Below, one piece after another: positions 7,436 to 15,037 of a stretch of DNA of 16,628 nucleotides. Origin of the DNA: an uncultured Collinsella sp. (GTDB lineage Bacteria > Actinomycetota > Coriobacteriia > Coriobacteriales > Coriobacteriaceae). The stretch spans positions 1-16,628 of the forward strand of contig CALHWR010000050.1 of NCBI GenBank assembly GCA_938036665.1, read 5' to 3'. The notes under the pieces are model-generated. The model was not told the DNA's origin. It ran no database searches and saw nothing but the letters and a program-made list of their open reading frames with translations. Position numbers and translations under genes: made by a program. Position 1 is the stretch's first letter. Each line of letters begins with the position of its first letter.

Positions 7436-8781
7436 GAAACTGCGCGATATCAAGGCCTTATCAAGCCAATAGATTCTCGTTTATGAATTATCGACTTGGC
7501 ATGTCAATGTTGATTACCTTATTTGTCTGCGCGGCTGCATTCACGGGCAATATTGGGCTGGGCTTTGTTTCATTGGGTTTGTCAATTTACGGGCTATTCA
7601 ATCCCCTCGCGCTGTTGCCGACGGCTTTTGTTGTCGCGCTGTCCAGTGATTACTATACGCTTGGCGGTGGGGTTGGACTAAATAGGGTTATATTTCTATT
7701 TGTGATCGGTGGGTTGCTTATTAGGTGCGTGCGAGACAAAGGCATAGTACCTAGATTCAATTTTGCTGCAAGTATTGTTCTTCTTGCACTAGTTTACTCG
7801 TTTTCTTATCTACAAGCTATTTCTAGAACAAGTGAAATGGCAATCAATATTGCGACGATGATAGCGATGCTGCTCCTTGCCTCGGGGGTGACGCTTTCGA
7901 ATGAGGAATCGATTCAGCTGATTAGTGATTTTCGGCAATCTGCAGTAATCGCACTTATTTTTGTACTTCTTACAATGCTTGTAAACCCAACGTATATCGG
8001 TGGTCGGACTACTATTGGAACTTTGAGTCCGAATAGATTCTCGGTCATCGTTGTTCAGCTGTTTGCTATCTTAGTCGCAACTTGCTCAAGTAGTAGAAAA
8101 AGACGCTTAACGTATCTTGTCGCTTTGCCGGCGTGCGCTTATATGGTTCTTCTCTCCGGATCGCGAACTGGATTAATATGTATAGTGGGAGTCGTTTTAA
8201 TTGCTGGTATCCTGAGCAATGTTGGAAACAATAGCTCTATAATCAAATGGGTTGCGACGGCATTCATCCTTGCAATAGCGGCCATTCTTCTGCACCAGTA
8301 TATTCAGAGCGTTCCAGAACTTGCTGCTAGATTTGATTTCTCTGAAGTTGCAGAGGATGGCGGTACGGGCAGAATGGACCGCATTCAGGTTGCATTCAAC
8401 TATATAATTCCGAATCACCTGCTTTTGGGGGTCGGGCCATTTGAGAATGAGCAACTTGCGCTTTTCCCATTTTTCCCTGTCGCTGGAGCAGCATCGGCCC
8501 ATAACATATTTGTCTCAATGCTAATTAATCTAGGTTTGCTTGGGGTTGTTGCTTACGCACTCGTGTATGGCAGGCTTTTTGTTTTGTCATACAAAGAGTT
8601 CAAACATAAAAGATTGCTCCTTCTTCCCTTGCTGTTATTGCTGGTTACTGTATGCAATGGAATTGGCGAGGTAGTTTATTACGAAAAATACTTTTGGGTG
8701 TCCACCGCAGTTGCTTTTATGCTCCTGAATTCCAACGGGGAGTTTGGAGTCTACCAGGGGGTCGAGTTTGATGGGGAATAG
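7432..8781 (+). CDS. wzy: Wzy-type polysaccharide polymerase (O-antigen ligase/polymerase family)
   Basis: Encodes 449 residues, almost entirely hydrophobic with about ten or more membrane helices. The Wzy_C/O-antigen-ligase region is clear: GSRTGL (from residue 243), an extracytoplasmic loop with GTGRMDRI, LLGVGPFE, and AHNIFVSMLINLGLLG (from 356). Such proteins join repeat units on the outer face of the membrane after flipping. Its neighbour is a Wzx flippase, and no ligase-type lipid A setting exists, so polymerase is the better reading than ligase. ATG 7432 overlaps the upstream stop (ATGA); an internal ATG at 7483 is possible. Wzy proteins vary greatly in sequence, so the linkage cannot be predicted. 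Confidence 0.88.
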   Translation: MRNCAISRPYQANRFSFMNYRLGMSMLITLFVCAAAFTGNIGLGFVSLGLSIYGLFNPLALLPTAFVVALSSDYYTLGGGVGLNRVIFLFVIGGLLIRCVRDKGIVPRFNFAASIVLLALVYSFSYLQAISRTSEMAINIATMIAMLLLASGVTLSNEESIQLISDFRQSAVIALIFVLLTMLVNPTYIGGRTTIGTLSPNRFSVIVVQLFAILVATCSSSRKRRLTYLVALPACAYMVLLSGSRTGLICIVGVVLIAGILSNVGNNSSIIKWVATAFILAIAAILLHQYIQSVPELAARFDFSEVAEDGGTGRMDRIQVAFNYIIPNHLLLGVGPFENEQLALFPFFPVAGAASAHNIFVSMLINLGLLGVVAYALVYGRLFVLSYKEFKHKRLLLLPLLLLLVTVCNGIGEVVYYEKYFWVSTAVAFMLLNSNGEFGVYQGVEFDGE

Positions 8782-10198
8782 GAGCAAAGAACTGATTGCA
8801 AATACGGCTGTATTTGCAATCAGCAACTTTTCGTCTAAGGTCTTAGCCTTCCTAATGCTTCCGCTCTATACGAACGTTCTTACTACGGGAGAGTATGGAA
8901 AAATAGATCTTATTATCTCGGGGGTTACTCTACTTCTGCCTGTAATTACTGCGTGTTTATCTGAATCCGCATTGCGTTATGGGATGGATAAAGATTATTC
9001 AAACGAAGAAGTTCTGACATTGGCAATGGCAGGTGTTTCAGCGGGTCTCCTATTTCTTGCAGCGGCAGTTTGCAGTGCAATCTGGATCGGGCTACTTGAA
9101 CCAATTTGCATATTTGTTGTGCTGATTAGTATCCCAAACTACTATTACAGCCTTTTCTCTATGTTTTCCAGGGGAGTTGAAAAGGTCAAAGAAACTGGAG
9201 TGGCGGGCGTTATTGCGTCTGTCGTAATGGTTGGTTTAAACCTTATATTTCTCCTCGTCTTTAAAAAAGGTGCAGAAGGTTATCTAATTGCATATGGATC
9301 TTCGTTCCTTGTCGCTGCGGCGTATCTGGTAGCAGCCGGGCATCTTACTAAGTATGTTAAGCCGCGATGCCTGACAAAGGCATCGCTTGGATTGTTTAAA
9401 AAAATGCTTGGATATGGTATTCCGTTGATTCCAAATCGAATTTGCTGGTGGATTAACAATACCGCGAATCGATATGTTATGAATTTTGTCATAGGACCTA
9501 GTCCTGTCGGAATTTACTCAGCAGCGATGAAAATCCCAACCATCCTCGATGCAATTCAAGGCGTATTTAATCAAGCTTGGCAAATTACCGCAATAGGTGA
9601 GAATGACTCTAGCGATCGAAACTGCTATTACAAAAATAGTTTCAAAGTGTATTGCTGCCTGCTTATATTTGCAGCGTCAGCAATATTGGTAATCATTAAT
9701 CCGTTGGCTGATATTTTGTTTGGTGAATCGTTCTATGAAGCCAGGTTTCCTGCTTGCATACTGATTCTTTCAAGTGTCCTTGGCGGTATGGTTGGATTTG
9801 TGACGGCAATTTTCAATGCCTACAAAGAGAATCGATTTCTTATCCCTGCCACAGCTTTAGGTGCTTTCATATCAGTTGTGGGAACATTTCTATCGGCGAG
9901 ATCCTTTGGTACGTGTGGGGCTGCAGTCTCGAATGTAATGGCTTATCTTGCTATCTGGATTACGCTTTCTAGTATTCTTAAAGCGAAATTCAATTTAATG
10001 ATTACTCCAAATAATTTTTGGCAAGCGTGGATTGTCCTTGTGATACAGGTAGCCGTGTATACCCTACGAGACATTGGGTTCGTTCTTTATCCGGTTGAGA
10101 TTGTGGGCTTGTTTGCCGTGGCCTTCATTGAGAAAGAGAACCTGAAAATTATATATAAGACCGCTTCAGGCTGGTCAAAGAATAAACTTAAGTACTAG
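8771..10198 (+). CDS. wzx: Wzx-type flippase (polysaccharide transporter, MOP superfamily)
   Basis: Encodes 475 residues with about twelve to fourteen membrane helices. The N-terminus NTAVFAISNFSSKVLAFLMLPLYTNVLTTGEYGKIDLI is the typical beginning of Wzx/RfbX proteins, which move undecaprenyl-linked repeat units from the inner to the outer membrane leaflet. Also visible are GYGIPLIPNRICWWINNTANRY and VGIYSAAMKIPTILDAIQGVFNQAW, both common in this family. The frame opens at TTG 8744, but ATG 8771 has AGGGGG about 10 bases upstream and is preferred. It overlaps the end of wzy by 11 bases, so the two are translationally linked. The next gene is 49 bases downstream. Confidence 0.9.
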   Translation: MGNRSKELIANTAVFAISNFSSKVLAFLMLPLYTNVLTTGEYGKIDLIISGVTLLLPVITACLSESALRYGMDKDYSNEEVLTLAMAGVSAGLLFLAAAVCSAIWIGLLEPICIFVVLISIPNYYYSLFSMFSRGVEKVKETGVAGVIASVVMVGLNLIFLLVFKKGAEGYLIAYGSSFLVAAAYLVAAGHLTKYVKPRCLTKASLGLFKKMLGYGIPLIPNRICWWINNTANRYVMNFVIGPSPVGIYSAAMKIPTILDAIQGVFNQAWQITAIGENDSSDRNCYYKNSFKVYCCLLIFAASAILVIINPLADILFGESFYEARFPACILILSSVLGGMVGFVTAIFNAYKENRFLIPATALGAFISVVGTFLSARSFGTCGAAVSNVMAYLAIWITLSSILKAKFNLMITPNNFWQAWIVLVIQVAVYTLRDIGFVLYPVEIVGLFAVAFIEKENLKIIYKTASGWSKNKLKY

Positions 10199-10247
10199 CG
10201 GAATCTTTGTAATCACATGCAATTTATATAAATAGGAGGAATTTAAT

Positions 10248-10949
10248 ATGATTGATGGCTTGTCGGTGCTTGCGCTTATTCCGGCACGCGGGGGAAGCAA
10301 GGGCGTTCCTAAGAAAAACATCAAGAGCCTCAGGAATAAACCTCTCATCGCATATTCGATTGAGGCTGGATTGTCGTGTCCTTACGTTGATGCCGTTGTT
10401 GTTACAACGGATAGTGAGGAAATTGCTGAAGTGTCCAAAAGCTATGGTGCGGAAGTTCCGTTTATGCGACCCGCTGAGTTGGCTGCAGATAAGTCAAAGA
10501 CGATAGATTGCGTCATCCATGCAGTAGGTGCCCTTCATGAACTTGGGCGTGAGTATGATTTGCTTATTCTTCTCCAGCCGACGAGCCCATTGAGAACTTC
10601 GAGCGATATATCGAATGCTTTGGATTGTTTTATCGGCCACGGACTGCTTGGACTGTGTTCGGTGTCTCTAATCGAAGAAAATCCTCTGCTCATTCGTATT
10701 ATCGGTGAGGGAGGAGTTGTCCATCCGCTTATTGCTCAAAGTAGCACAATGAGGAGGCAAGATTTACCAAAATACTATAGAGTTGATGGTTCTATCTACA
10801 TCAACAAAGTAGAATCTCTTCGGAAGTCAACTAGCCTCAACGATAATCCAATTGGTTTCGTAATGCCGAAAGGCAGATCGATTGATATTGACACGTTTGA
10901 GGATTTTATAGCAGCCGACAATGCTCTTTCCGCAATGGACGAGGATTAA
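10248..10949 (+). CDS. neuA: CMP-nonulosonate synthetase (NeuA-like cytidylyltransferase)
   Basis: Encodes 233 residues. Acylneuraminate cytidylyltransferases activate sialic acid or a relative (legionaminic, pseudaminic) with CTP to give the CMP-sugar donor. Seen here are LALIPARGGSKGVPKKNIK (8-26, the CTP-binding loop), LLILLQPTSPLR (105-116) and the C-terminal acidic IDIDTFEDF (212-220). The length is that of the synthetase domain alone. The start ATG has a perfect AGGAGG 8 bases upstream after a 49-base AT-rich gap, the widest in the operon from the first transferase onward, so extra local expression is possible. No neuB or neuC homologue is in the window; the sugar must be made by genes elsewhere or scavenged. 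The exact nonulosonate cannot be told from sequence. Confidence 0.88.
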   Translation: MIDGLSVLALIPARGGSKGVPKKNIKSLRNKPLIAYSIEAGLSCPYVDAVVVTTDSEEIAEVSKSYGAEVPFMRPAELAADKSKTIDCVIHAVGALHELGREYDLLILLQPTSPLRTSSDISNALDCFIGHGLLGLCSVSLIEENPLLIRIIGEGGVVHPLIAQSSTMRRQDLPKYYRVDGSIYINKVESLRKSTSLNDNPIGFVMPKGRSIDIDTFEDFIAADNALSAMDED

Positions 10950-11352
10950 TCGTAGGTTAGTCGGCCCTGCCGAATGATGCCGATTGATTCGATGTCCGGA
11001 TGCCATCGCGAACTCGTGAACGCATCAACTTTGGCGACACTATCCATATCCTAATCCTGAAAGGCGAGAGATCATGATTCTGTCGTTCAATGAGCGTAGG
11101 AAGATTTATCCTTTCACCGATTGGCAAAACGATTTACACCTAATTTCCGGGTTTGTTTGCAGGTAATTTGTTCGCCCCTTGTCTGATCTCGCTACACTAA
11201 TAGCTGCTGTTACCAGGTAATTTGCTTGTGCAGCCTTCATTGGCTCTTGCGAAGATCGGAGCGGTTATGTTTGCTATTAAGTCCAAATGGGCCTGCACTG
11301 CAACAACCCAAACTTTGGATTTGCTACTAAAACTCCAATTTAGGTGTTCTAT
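10950..11352. other. Spacer between the polysaccharide operon and the NTPase module
   Basis: About 400 bases with no gene I can assert. A small stem TCGGC/GCCGA (10961-10973) follows neuA but has no T-run, so no clear terminator is present. Two tiny frames have plausible ribosome sites: 10946-11047 on the minus strand (33 residues, AGGA 7 bases before its ATG, convergent with neuA) and 11074-11166 on the plus strand (30 residues). An 11-base direct repeat CAGGTAATTTG occurs at 11160-11170 and 11214-11224; the second copy is part of a palindrome TTACCAGGTAA (11210-11220). I see no strong -35/-10 pair. Confidence 0.4.
11210..11220. repeat. Palindrome TTACC-A-GGTAA within an 11-base direct repeat
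   Basis: A perfect 5-bp inverted repeat around one base, about 140 bases upstream of the 394-residue gene. Its right half belongs to CAGGTAATTTG, also found 54 bases earlier at 11160-11170. The geometry fits a small dimeric-repressor operator or a pair of protein-binding half-sites. The short length means chance is not excluded. Confidence 0.35.
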
Positions 11353-12537
11353 ATGTACCATGACTATATAACTTCTAGTGATTTATCGTTCGGCGACATC
11401 GTATTCAATAATTGCGATCCAGACCAGTTTCAGATTAGCTATTGCGATCAGGATACGATTGCGATTTTATATAGACTTATAGCTTATTCTTTATATGCAA
11501 AACGAGTTGTTATCCCTAGTCGGTATTTGTTATCTGCTGGATCGGCATTTGATGCAGTTAAGACCCTGACCCCACTTTTAGAAGAAGGAGTAATTGTCCC
11601 GGATCTCAGGGAGGGGTACTTTTCCTTCACTGACTATGTCAGCAACATTGAAAATCCAAACCCGGAGCAACTTAAACACGCGAAGTTCCTCGATGAGCAT
11701 GCTTCAACAATCTATTCATTTGACTCATATGGTCAAAGCGATATATATAAGGCTTCATTAATACGAGACATTTCAGAAGGTGGATTGCTATTTAAGCGTT
11801 TTTCAGCCGAAGGGGTTTCACCTCTTCGGCTTAGGTTATTGAAGAATGAATTATTGTCGCTTGAGGGCAGTCGAAGCAAGTTCGAAAACGCCGCAAGAGA
11901 CAATGGCATTGAACATAGCGAGCTTATCTCAAAATGGGCGGCTCTTAGATACTACACTACGCCTGCGGAAATATGTCCACGATGCATCAGGGATTTCCCA
12001 TTTTCAGTTTCTAGTGAACTGCGCAGTTGCGGTTTATCGGTGCCATTGCTTTTGGAAAATCCTGATCGATATGGTGGTGTCCCCCAACCGATGGCACTTT
12101 CATATGAGTCGATGATATCTTTACCTCAAGATATTTCTCTTGATGAACTTGCTTTTCTCAGCAACATCGTTCTAAAAATAAGGAATAAAGTTCCTTGTGG
12201 ACCTGCAAAATTCGCTTCTATTGCAGAAGACGGATTTAGAGACCAGGTACATGTCATCAACCAAATGCTCGCTGAAGCAATCGCCACTGAAAGAAAATTG
12301 TCCCATAAACTGCAGCGTTTTTCCCTCGACTGTCTTAGAGGCGAAGCCCCCTTCTTGATTCTTTCTTGGGCATTCGGAGTATCTCTTGGCGATTCAGAAG
12401 GTGCCCTTGCTGGAGTGGCTCTATCCCTACTAAATCGCCACATCGACAGCGCTATTCTAGAAAAACGCGCTCCTTTCCTCGAGACATCTGAGCAGTTTAA
12501 TCGCGATGTCTATACATATCAAAAGAGATACTTTTAG
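11353..12537 (+). CDS. Hypothetical protein, probable partner of the STAND NTPase
   Basis: Encodes 394 residues that I cannot assign to a known family. ATG 11353 is chosen over GTG 11344 because AGGTG lies 6 bases upstream. Visible features are IPSRYLL (54-60) and PLLEEGVIVPDLREG (74-88), a CPRC pair (208-211) that could bind a metal or form a disulfide, a basic/acidic helical middle (about 140-200) and a hydrophobic, alanine/glycine-rich segment (about 333-360) that might be buried or membrane-associated. There is no signal peptide. It lies 215 bases upstream of a small gene and the NB-ARC/TPR gene on the same strand, separated by a perfect inverted repeat. By analogy with other STAND-linked loci it may be an effector or ligand-sensing component, but no catalytic motif supports this. 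Codon use is like the NTPase gene's. Confidence 0.7.
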   Translation: MYHDYITSSDLSFGDIVFNNCDPDQFQISYCDQDTIAILYRLIAYSLYAKRVVIPSRYLLSAGSAFDAVKTLTPLLEEGVIVPDLREGYFSFTDYVSNIENPNPEQLKHAKFLDEHASTIYSFDSYGQSDIYKASLIRDISEGGLLFKRFSAEGVSPLRLRLLKNELLSLEGSRSKFENAARDNGIEHSELISKWAALRYYTTPAEICPRCIRDFPFSVSSELRSCGLSVPLLLENPDRYGGVPQPMALSYESMISLPQDISLDELAFLSNIVLKIRNKVPCGPAKFASIAEDGFRDQVHVINQMLAEAIATERKLSHKLQRFSLDCLRGEAPFLILSWAFGVSLGDSEGALAGVALSLLNRHIDSAILEKRAPFLETSEQFNRDVYTYQKRYF

Positions 12538-12562
12538 CGCTACTATTTTGCTATCTATGTTT

Positions 12563-12635
12563 TACCAGGCTAGATAACATGTGATGATTCGGATGCCTTG
12601 CGGTCTCGAATCATCACATGTTATCTAGCCTGGTA
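12563..12635. repeat. Perfect 29-bp inverted repeat with a 15-base loop
   Basis: Arms at 12563-12591 and 12607-12635 are exact reverse complements; the loop is GATGCCTTGCGGTCT. The left arm begins TACCAGGCTAGATAACATG. It starts 25 bases after the stop of the 394-residue gene and ends about 117 bases before the small downstream gene. No T-run follows either arm, and the stem is only moderately GC-rich, so it is not a textbook intrinsic terminator. It could form a long RNA hairpin or a DNA cruciform. It may control read-through between the two halves of the module, stabilise the upstream mRNA, or be a small mobile-element relic. Confidence 0.97.
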
Positions 12636-12752
12636 GAAATTTATTGCTGCATAGCTCTTCTGTCCAAATTCAAAACATGGGCGCTGTAATAGCGTGTGTA
12701 TTAATCATATGATACTGATAATAGCCCTTGTCTGCATTAAAGGAGGCATATA

Positions 12753-12932
12753 TTGAGCGGCAACTTTGATAGCCAGACGGAGCTCGTGCGGTTCCTTGCT
12801 AACGAATTTCGCAAGGCGATTGAACGCGCTCTTGAGACCGACAGACACGACCTACTCGTCGCTCAGCCTGAGCAGCGGATTTTATTACTAAGATTCGCCC
12901 AGGTCTATAATGTGCTGCATGTTGATTATTAA
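12753..12932 (+). CDS. Small 59-residue protein directly upstream of the NTPase
   Basis: A short frame starting at TTG 12753 with a full AAAGGAGG 6 bases upstream, the best ribosome site in this half of the window. It ends 14 bases before the NTPase start. The product begins MSGNFDSQTELVRFLANEFR and continues as a charged, probably all-helical chain ending VYNVLHVDY, without a signal peptide or membrane segment. Translation initiation signals and spacing make it a likely real gene, co-expressed with the NTPase. I do not recognise the family. It could be an adaptor, an inhibitor, or the effector partner of the NTPase. It does not end in the FxSxx pattern of the peptides found beside some actinobacterial TPR proteins. 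Confidence 0.72.
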   Translation: MSGNFDSQTELVRFLANEFRKAIERALETDRHDLLVAQPEQRILLLRFAQVYNVLHVDY

Positions 12933-12946
12933 TAAGGTGGGTCTTT

Positions 12947-15037
12947 GTGGATACTGATAGTTCGAATGTAGTTTCAAACAATGTGATCGGTTCAAATTCT
13001 CAGGTATCTATTACACAGAATATTGTTCATACGCAAGATTGCGCTATATACCCCATTCCTCATCAGTTACCACTTGCTCCTGATTTATTTGATCGAATTG
13101 ATATTCGGAATTCTCTCTTGTATAGTCTTAATTCCGGAAAGCGAATATTTCTTTTTTACGGTGCTCCTGGAGTCGGCAAAACATACTGCTTAACCAAATA
13201 TGCCAATGAGCTTGCTGATCGTTTTTCGGACGGTCATATCTTTCTTGATTTGAATGACTATCGATCTCTTGATGGATCCCTTAATATCGACGAGCTCTAT
13301 AAATTTGTCATTCGATCATTAACGATAAAATGCCCTTCCAATCTATCTGATATAAAAAGTCTCTTTAGATCAGTCACGTTTGAGAAGAAAATTCTACTTG
13401 TCCTAGACAACGTTTCCGATTCACTTGATATTGATTCCCTTGTTTTGAACTCAGATGAATGCTTAATTTTATCTGCCGGTAATTGTAGAGAAGCCTGCGC
13501 ATCTTATTTACATAGATTTAAGAGCATTCCAATTAATTCTTTCAATTCGATAACCTCTGTCTCCTATCTCAGGGATCAGTTGAGGGAATGCGATCATGTC
13601 GATTTCGATTCTCTTGAAAACGACCCCTTATTCCATCAATTAATCTATGTTTGTGACGGTTTGCCTATTGTTTTGAGCAGGGCTGTGTATTTGATACGAG
13701 ACAATGTCTATTCGCTTAAAGATATTGTTACAAGCCTATCAAATCCAGAACTAGAGCCTTTGATGGGTGCTTTGGATCTTGAGGTCGCACATTTTGATGA
13801 TCCTTCTTCAATTTTATATTCCTTGCTTGGTCGTCTTGGCGGAGGGCCAATTGCACTTTCATCCTTAACTTGCATAAGTAGCATGAAAGGCGCGGTAGCG
13901 GCTTTGCAAGGAAAATCACTCATCGAGCGTTCGTCAACAGCTTGGCTGGCGTCTTGTTCTTCCCTTGATTCACGACCTTTAATTTCGATGAATCGTCAGA
14001 TTTCTAATTATGCAAAAACCTATAATCCGAAAGATACCATCTCTTTTGAAGCTGTTGTTCGGTCAGTTGTCCGGTACTACTGTTCCCTAATCGTCACACT
14101 TGATAATGTGCTTACCCCTAATCGGTTAAGAGTGTCTTCTAGCTCTCTGTTTGACTCGGATTTATTTTCCGAGATTAACCAATCAAATGCCGCAGACTAT
14201 TTTCTTTCAATTCGTTTTGAACTATTTTCTGTCCTGGATTTGGCCTTCGATTTCTCACTATATTCCGAGGTGCTTTCTATAGCCGATTCCTGTTGGACTT
14301 TCATCTATGACAACGGGCTCTTCAGCCGAGGTCTTCACGTATATTCGCTCGGGCAACGTGCGGCTGTTAACTTAGATCGTTCTGATGCAGCATCTAGGAT
14401 GCTTGCCTTACTATCTCGCTGCCAGCTACGGTTAAGCATGTATGAAAAATCATCGGCTTCAATTTCGCTTGCCATTGAGCTGTCAGGTGATTCAACAAAT
14501 CATACACTTAAAGGCTCTTTGCTGGAATTTAAGGGCCATACATTAAGGGAGGGGATTGCAGACTTTGATTTTGCAATCTCTTGCTACGAGGCAGCAATTT
14601 CCGAGTATCTGCAGTGCGATCCCGTAAATTATCGCGGGATCGCTATCGCTAATTTCTCGATTGCGGAGTCTTATTATGCACAAGGCGACTATCGATCGGC
14701 CCTTGACAGAGTTCAATCGGAGTTGAGTTCAGCCAACCAACTGGAACCTAATATGCGTTCAAAGATCGAGTTGCTTGGCGCTCATTGTCTATTTAAACTT
14801 GGCGAGCTCAAGAATGCTAATTCATTAGCGCGTAGCTGCTTGGAAACTTGCTCGAGTGGCGGATTGAGCGGAGTTGTTGCGGATACTTATCAGCTTTTAG
14901 GGGACATTGAGTTCGATTTGAATAAAAAGGACGAGGCGGTGCGTTTATATTCTATATCCAGTGAGATTTATTCTCAGTTGGGAGATGTCGCTCAATGCAA
15001 TATCGTTGCAGGCAAAATCCAACTTGTGAGCTCTTAG
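12947..15037 (+). CDS. STAND NTPase: NB-ARC domain with C-terminal TPR repeats
   Basis: Encodes 696 residues. STAND NTPases are signal-sensing switches in which ligand binding to the repeat region drives nucleotide exchange and oligomerisation. Seen are Walker A GAPGVGKT (72-79), Walker B ILLVLDN (149-155, D154) and the NB-ARC signature CDGLPIVLS (236-244). A helical region follows, then TPR-like helix pairs (about 440-690, for instance YYAQGDYRSALDR and YQLLGDIEFDLNKKDEAVRLY). The sensor position usually reading TSR is SAGN here. The first 30 residues, with NVVSNNVIGSNSQVSITQNI, form an alternating polar/hydrophobic motif like those at the N-terminus of Streptomyces NB-ARC proteins. There is no obvious catalytic effector domain, so the effector is expected in a neighbour. 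GTG 12947 has AAGGTGG 6 bases upstream. The end overlaps the convergent gene by 3 bases. Confidence 0.85.
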   Translation: MDTDSSNVVSNNVIGSNSQVSITQNIVHTQDCAIYPIPHQLPLAPDLFDRIDIRNSLLYSLNSGKRIFLFYGAPGVGKTYCLTKYANELADRFSDGHIFLDLNDYRSLDGSLNIDELYKFVIRSLTIKCPSNLSDIKSLFRSVTFEKKILLVLDNVSDSLDIDSLVLNSDECLILSAGNCREACASYLHRFKSIPINSFNSITSVSYLRDQLRECDHVDFDSLENDPLFHQLIYVCDGLPIVLSRAVYLIRDNVYSLKDIVTSLSNPELEPLMGALDLEVAHFDDPSSILYSLLGRLGGGPIALSSLTCISSMKGAVAALQGKSLIERSSTAWLASCSSLDSRPLISMNRQISNYAKTYNPKDTISFEAVVRSVVRYYCSLIVTLDNVLTPNRLRVSSSSLFDSDLFSEINQSNAADYFLSIRFELFSVLDLAFDFSLYSEVLSIADSCWTFIYDNGLFSRGLHVYSLGQRAAVNLDRSDAASRMLALLSRCQLRLSMYEKSSASISLAIELSGDSTNHTLKGSLLEFKGHTLREGIADFDFAISCYEAAISEYLQCDPVNYRGIAIANFSIAESYYAQGDYRSALDRVQSELSSANQLEPNMRSKIELLGAHCLFKLGELKNANSLARSCLETCSSGGLSGVVADTYQLLGDIEFDLNKKDEAVRLYSISSEIYSQLGDVAQCNIVAGKIQLVSS

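Noticed and set aside
12563..12635. The long inverted repeat as an ordinary intrinsic terminator
   Set aside because: Neither side has a T-run and the arms are not especially GC-rich; a role in termination by another route remains possible.
12677..12712. Eleven-codon ORF (MGAVIACVLII) before the small gene
   Set aside because: No ribosome site and too short to support.
12753..12932. The small protein as an FxSxx-COOH-type RiPP precursor beside a TPR protein
   Set aside because: It ends in HVDY, without the F-x-S-x-x tail, and no radical SAM gene is present.
14616..14643. Hairpin GCGATCCCG/CGGGATCGC inside the NTPase gene
   Set aside because: Lies within clear TPR coding sequence, has no T-run and a 9-bp match is compatible with chance in 2 kb.
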